Shown piece by piece: positions 13,213-14,332 of a DNA stretch of 14,332 nt. The first letter of the stretch is position 1, and the number at the start of each line of letters is the position of its first letter. Position numbers and translations under genes: made by a program. The stretch is taken from positions 1-14,332 of the forward strand of contig JASLXP010000020.1 of assembly GCA_030740295.1 (NCBI GenBank), read 5' to 3'. The DNA comes from Planctomycetota bacterium (lineage in GTDB: Bacteria > Planctomycetota > PUPC01 > JACPCR01). The notes below the pieces were generated by a model. The model was not told the origin of the DNA. It ran no database searches and worked only from the letters and a program-made list of their open reading frames with translations.

Positions 13213-14184
13213 ATGAAATATGGAGTCGCGGTCCTGGGCGGGGGAAGAATCGTTGGAGCGCACGCGAGCATGGCGAACGAACTGCCGGAACTTGATCTGA
13301 TCGGCATCGCCGAACTGAATCGAGACCGGCATCCCGATCTGAATCAGAGATTCGATTGCGATGTTTTCGAAAGCATCGAAGAACTGCTCGACCGGAAGGA
13401 CGTCGATTGCGCTGCCGTCTGCCTCCCGCACCATCTGCATCTGCCAGTGTCGCTTCAGGCCATCGCTGCAGGAAAGCACGTGCTCATCGAGAAGCCCATG
13501 GCCTTGAGTGTGGCTGAATGCGACCAGATCATCGATGCCGCAGCGCAGGCCGGCGTCAAGGTCACGGTTGGCCATCATCACAGTTATTCTTCCACTATCG
13601 TGGAAGCGCGGCGCCGCATCGAAGCGGGCGAGATCGGCCAGCTTGTGATGGGGTCTGAGACCTGGCTCAAACCATTCCATTCAGGCGAGAGGCCCAGATG
13701 GTTTTATGAAAAGGAGTGCGGTGGCGGCATGTGGTGGATGAACGCTCCCCACCAGGTGGACCGCCTGTTGAGGCTGGTCGGCAGCCGCGTGGTTTCAGTG
13801 AGGGGGAAAGTCTCCAACGAGATTTTCAATTACTCGGCCGCGGACAGCGGCACTGCCATCCTGGGATTCGAGAACGGCGTTTACGCCACCATTTTGCACG
13901 TAGGTTACCGTCACGGCGTCGATCGATTTGAATCCATGATTGCCGGCAGCCAAGGCTCTATGCATCTGGATTCTCAGACCGTCACCATCTGGAACGGAGA
14001 ATTGTCCGACCAGATCGAGCTGGAGCAAACACGGCCGCATTTCGAAATGTGGAATGATTTCATCCAGGCCATCGAATCAGATGAACAGACATTGACCTCC
14101 GGCGAGTACGGACGCGAAGTGATCGCAGTCTGCGAGGCCGTGGAAAGATCGGGTGAGGAGGGTAAGGAGATTCGGATGCCGTAA
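13213..14184 (+). CDS. Gfo/Idh/MocA family NAD(P)-dependent oxidoreductase
   Basis: This is a cytoplasmic dehydrogenase of the sugar/inositol/glucose-fructose oxidoreductase type, with unknown substrate. It has 323 residues from ATG 13213, preferred over TTG 13210 because GAGGG lies 7 bp upstream. The Rossmann fold begins GVAVLGGGRIVGAH (4-17). VLIEKPMALS holds the conserved Glu-Lys-Pro (93-95, Lys for catalysis and cofactor). The C-terminal alpha/beta domain includes VTVGHHHSYS, ECGGGMWWMNAPHQVDRLLR and SQGSMHLDS. In the usual GGG-x3-D-x3-H motif the Asp is Met176 while His180 stays, so acid-base catalysis may differ. It lies 85 bp after thiE; a possible -10 box between them hints at its own promoter. 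A convergent gene that seems to be of the same family follows. Confidence 0.92.
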   Translation: MKYGVAVLGGGRIVGAHASMANELPELDLIGIAELNRDRHPDLNQRFDCDVFESIEELLDRKDVDCAAVCLPHHLHLPVSLQAIAAGKHVLIEKPMALSVAECDQIIDAAAQAGVKVTVGHHHSYSSTIVEARRRIEAGEIGQLVMGSETWLKPFHSGERPRWFYEKECGGGMWWMNAPHQVDRLLRLVGSRVVSVRGKVSNEIFNYSAADSGTAILGFENGVYATILHVGYRHGVDRFESMIAGSQGSMHLDSQTVTIWNGELSDQIELEQTRPHFEMWNDFIQAIESDEQTLTSGEYGREVIAVCEAVERSGEEGKEIRMP

Positions 14185-14191
14185 GCCGGCA

Positions 14192-14224
14192 CCAGGCTGC
14201 CCCTCTACACTCAGGGGGCCTTGG
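14192..14224. terminator. stem-loop between convergent genes
   Basis: CCAGGC...CCCCT pairs with AGGGG-GCC-T-TGG (about 11 bp with two small bulges, 8-base loop). It sits 7 bp after the oxidoreductase stop and 26 bp beyond the stop of the convergent partial gene. No T-run follows, so a bidirectional terminator is plausible but unproven. Confidence 0.45.
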
Positions 14225-14250
14225 CTCGTCTCCGGCCATCATGGATTCTG

Positions 14251-14332
14251 TCACCCTTCTCCGATCTCAACAGTCGTTCCTCTTTCCGCAGAAGCATAAA
14301 TTGCATCTGAAATCTGTTGAACGACGAGCGCA
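14251..14332 (-). CDS. C-terminus of a second Gfo/Idh/MocA-like protein, partial
   Basis: Twenty-six codons from the window edge to a TGA at 14251 read without interruption and include ISDAIYASAERGTTVEI. This is typical of the end of Gfo/Idh/MocA oxidoreductases (helix with a-I-Y-x-S-A-x-x-G-x-x-V). The start lies outside the window. The identification rests on a short tail and could be wrong, though the open frame at the edge and the convergent layout support a real gene. Confidence 0.5.
   Translation of the reverse strand, partial: ALVVQQISDAIYASAERGTTVEIGEG

Overview
The window (14,332 bases, moderately GC-rich) looks like chromosomal DNA from a PVC-type or related bacterium (Planctomycetota, Verrucomicrobiota, Lentisphaerota or a similar lineage). 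The main taxonomic clue is the first gene, a LamG-DUF1553 (PSD1) protein of a family expanded in those phyla. Two Gfo/Idh/MocA-type genes fit the same picture. No phylum can be fixed from sequence inspection alone. No transposase, phage or plasmid gene was found.

Layout. (1) 2-1762 (+) is the 3' part of a LamG-DUF1553 gene, ending at a hairpin shared with the next, convergent unit. (2) 6695-1821 (-) is a co-directional cluster, yggU (DUF167) > punA (purine nucleoside phosphorylase) > ileS > purN. It reads from a good sigma70-like promoter with a perfect 16-bp palindrome at the presumed start point. (3) 6760-7232 holds no gene: about 470 bp of repeats fill the space between the back-to-back promoters of yggU and rpsO. 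(4) 7323-9963 (+) is the classic rpsO-pnp pair (ribosomal protein S15 and polynucleotide phosphorylase), with a structured intergenic region and a strong intrinsic terminator. (5) 10115-10786 (+) is a class I SAM-dependent methyltransferase. (6) 10769-11121 is a second repeat island, of 7-, 8- and 15-bp units, between two convergent genes. (7) 12259-11129 (-) is an unrecognised 376-residue acidic protein. (8) 12474-13127 (+) is thiE/tenI-like, 13213-14184 (+) is a Gfo/Idh/MocA oxidoreductase, and 14332-14251 (-) is the C-terminus of a convergent gene that resembles a second one.

Functionally most of the window is housekeeping: purine synthesis and salvage (purN, punA), isoleucyl-tRNA charging (ileS), translation and RNA decay (rpsO, pnp) and thiamine synthesis (thiE/tenI).

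The most unusual material is non-coding. Two separate intergenic islands are built from heptamer-based tandem repeats (TTACTCA/TTACGTA, GGATRCT, CGATTCA/CCATTCA). Each island is bounded by a perfect inverted repeat (17 bp and 19 bp), and each fills the gap between oppositely oriented genes. The second island supplies the last five codons and stop codon of the methyltransferase. Copy-number differences of exactly two heptamers between the long units of island 1 show change in 7-bp steps. Other points worth checking are a degenerate C-terminal zinc site in IleS, an Asn-to-Asp change in the base-binding site of the nucleoside phosphorylase, loss of a metal-ligand Asp in the ThiE-like protein, and a shared CG-rich motif just downstream of four -10 boxes.
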